64,000 nucleotides of DNA from Halisarca cf. caerulea. Taxonomy: Eukaryota > Porifera > Demospongiae > Chondrillida > Halisarcidae. The notes beneath the pieces are model-generated. The model was not told the origin of the DNA and made no database searches. It saw only the letters and a list, made by a program, of their open reading frames with translations. Numbering within the stretch: the first letter of the stretch is position 1; each line of letters begins with the position of its first letter. Below, piece after piece: positions 63,197 to 64,000 of the stretch. The stretch covers positions 1,616,101 to 1,680,100 of the forward strand of contig CAUJGJ010000083.1 in the NCBI GenBank assembly GCA_963170055.1, in the 5' to 3' direction. The position numbers and the translations under genes were made by a program.

Positions 63197-63796
63197 CTCC
63201 ATCGCCACTACCTCCAACAATCTCCACACTCAGCTTTATTATGTATGATTTTGTACTTTTCATCTCAGGTTCACAACGAGCTTTGTAATGTACAAACTTG
63301 CCATAAACTGCCACCTTGATGTTTTGAACAAAACCTCGCTGAAATAGACGCATAGCACTATTGTCAGTAGCAGAAATCGCTTTAAAGTTGCTACTACTCT
63401 TTCCATCTCCAGCTATGGTGTCTATGAAGTAGCTTAACATAGTTTGGATGGTGAACACTGTGGAAATTAAACGACCCGCAACAAGATTCTTCCAACCGCT
63501 AGAGGGAAAAGTATATGGATGCTGCCTCAGAGGGGCAATGCTCTTATCAGTAGCGGTGACAGGTACTTCTACATTAGATGGTCCCGCTTATGAAGAGTCT
63601 TGAAAAGCAAGAACGCTATGAAGAAATAGAATAAGGTTACAGACGTTGCGACGCAGTAAAAGCAAATCGTTCGTGGCTGGCCTACGTACCATTCTAGAAG
63701 GTCGTGCTTTTTCCCTGAGCATTTTAGTTTGTTTGATTCACAGAACTCGCGCAAAAGACCATAAATCCAAGTTTTAGGATCAGTCGATGTAGCCAT
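63180..63796 (-). pseudogene. Second transposon protein (SAP-like N-terminus), 5' part only
   Basis: The likely start is the ATG at 63,794-63,796 (MATSTDPKTWIYGLLREFCE). SNKLKCSGKKHDLLEW follows, a good match to the SAP DNA-binding motif (L...L...L..SGKK.DL). A donor (GTACGT) at 63,689 ends this exon. The next open stretch begins after a TAA at 63,590-63,588; from about 63,560 it reads TDKSIAPLRQHPYTFPSSGW, then LISTVFTIQTMLSYFIDT, and SAMRLFQRGFVQNIKVAVYG, then KSYIIKLSVEIVGG, fading at about 63,180. That order (SAP-like, GW segment, then a strand-rich segment with Y.V.L) is what I recall ahead of a SWIM finger and YqaJ nuclease in ISL2EU second proteins; neither of those is present. The acceptor is not settled. 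Confidence 0.5.
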
Positions 63797-63905
63797 GTTC
63801 GTTCGCTGGACAATTCTAAACAAGCATATCCAATGACCACGAAATGCATAAATTTCAGTTTCCTCGCACGCGCGTTGGGAGTCGAGGGGAATTCCTGTCC
63901 ACCAT

Positions 63906-63926
63906 TTTTGATGAATAGATGCCATT
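63906..63926. repeat. Right copy of 21-bp inverted repeat of the transposon
   Basis: Ends in GATGAATAGATGCCATT and is the exact inverse of 62,058-62,078. About 75 bp of weaker inverted similarity lie outside it, up to the window edge. Confidence 0.9.
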
Positions 63927-64000
63927 AGTCCATGCACCCTCTCCCCCAAGCTGGGGGCAGGGCATATGGTAAGGGGGGATGTCCCTGAGGGAGTTCCATT

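Larger units (their letters stand above)
61976..64000. mobile_element. Internally deleted ISL2EU-type (Harbinger/IS5-related) DNA transposon
   Basis: Two partial genes face each other: a THAP-HTH transposase on the + strand from 62,160 and a SAP-like protein on the - strand from 63,796. Outside them lies a perfect 21-bp inverted repeat (62,058-62,078 and 63,906-63,926), and weaker inverted similarity continues outward to about 61,976 and to the right window edge (GGATCTCC with GGAACTCC). ISL2EU elements are known to carry a THAP plus IS5-like DDE transposase and a second protein, often with a YqaJ-type nuclease domain. Here neither the DDE domain nor the YqaJ part is present: both frames end at about 63,170-63,196. 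The exact ends and target duplication could not be determined. Confidence 0.65.

Noticed and set aside
63569..63949. Full-length 126-codon minus-strand reading of the second transposon gene
   Set aside because: The first part translates the inverted repeat and the last part (after LLEW) translates an intron starting at GTACGT. Only the MATSTDPKTW to LLEW portion looks like real coding sequence.

Overview
The window is eukaryotic and almost certainly metazoan DNA. The evidence is GT-AG introns inside a THAP-type zinc-finger gene, degenerate non-LTR retrotransposon (LINE) fragments, short TA-flanked inverted-repeat elements, long (TG)n and poly-C tracts, and a very long AT-rich satellite. The mix of elements would fit a marine invertebrate, possibly a sponge, but nothing here fixes the taxon. 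No host gene can be named with confidence, and there is no bacterial or operon-like organisation.

Bases 1 to about 51,076 (80% of the window) are one head-to-tail satellite array. The monomer is 134 bp and about 23% G+C, with roughly 381 copies, and the array runs off the left edge. Each monomer has a nearly invariant core of about 95 bp and a switchable segment of about 35-40 bp that exists in a few alternative versions plus recombinants between them. Variants are zoned along the array and arranged in local higher-order repeats (HORs): about 4-mers at the left, a 0.8-kb block present three times at 13.7-18.9 kb, a 1,072-bp 8-mer at 24-27 kb, a cassette repeated six times at 23-34.7 kb, alternating 804/1,072-bp units (a 1,876-bp super-repeat) at 37.7-43 kb, and a 2.7-kb duplication at 44.3-49.7 kb. 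The array decays over its last monomer and ends beside a 5'-truncated LINE.

Bases 51,077-61,975 are unique sequence full of dead mobile DNA. They hold a LINE 3' end with a TCAAA tail, three LINE-like remnants or tails, a relic of an older tandem repeat (period about 140-151 bp) that appears related to the big satellite in inverted orientation, a TA-flanked non-autonomous transposon inserted into that relic, two further candidate MITEs, simple repeats, small hairpins, and one weak two-exon gene candidate at 60.0-60.6 kb.

Bases about 61,976-64,000 hold an internally deleted DNA transposon. Two partial genes converge: a THAP/coiled-coil/helix-turn-helix transposase on the + strand, split by a 131-bp intron and carrying a nonsense codon, and on the - strand the 5' part of a second protein with a SAP-like motif. 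A 21-bp inverted repeat flanks both. This layout matches ISL2EU-type (Harbinger/IS5-related) elements. Both genes stop at the same place near 63.18 kb, so the transposase catalytic domain and the rest of the second protein were probably removed by one deletion.
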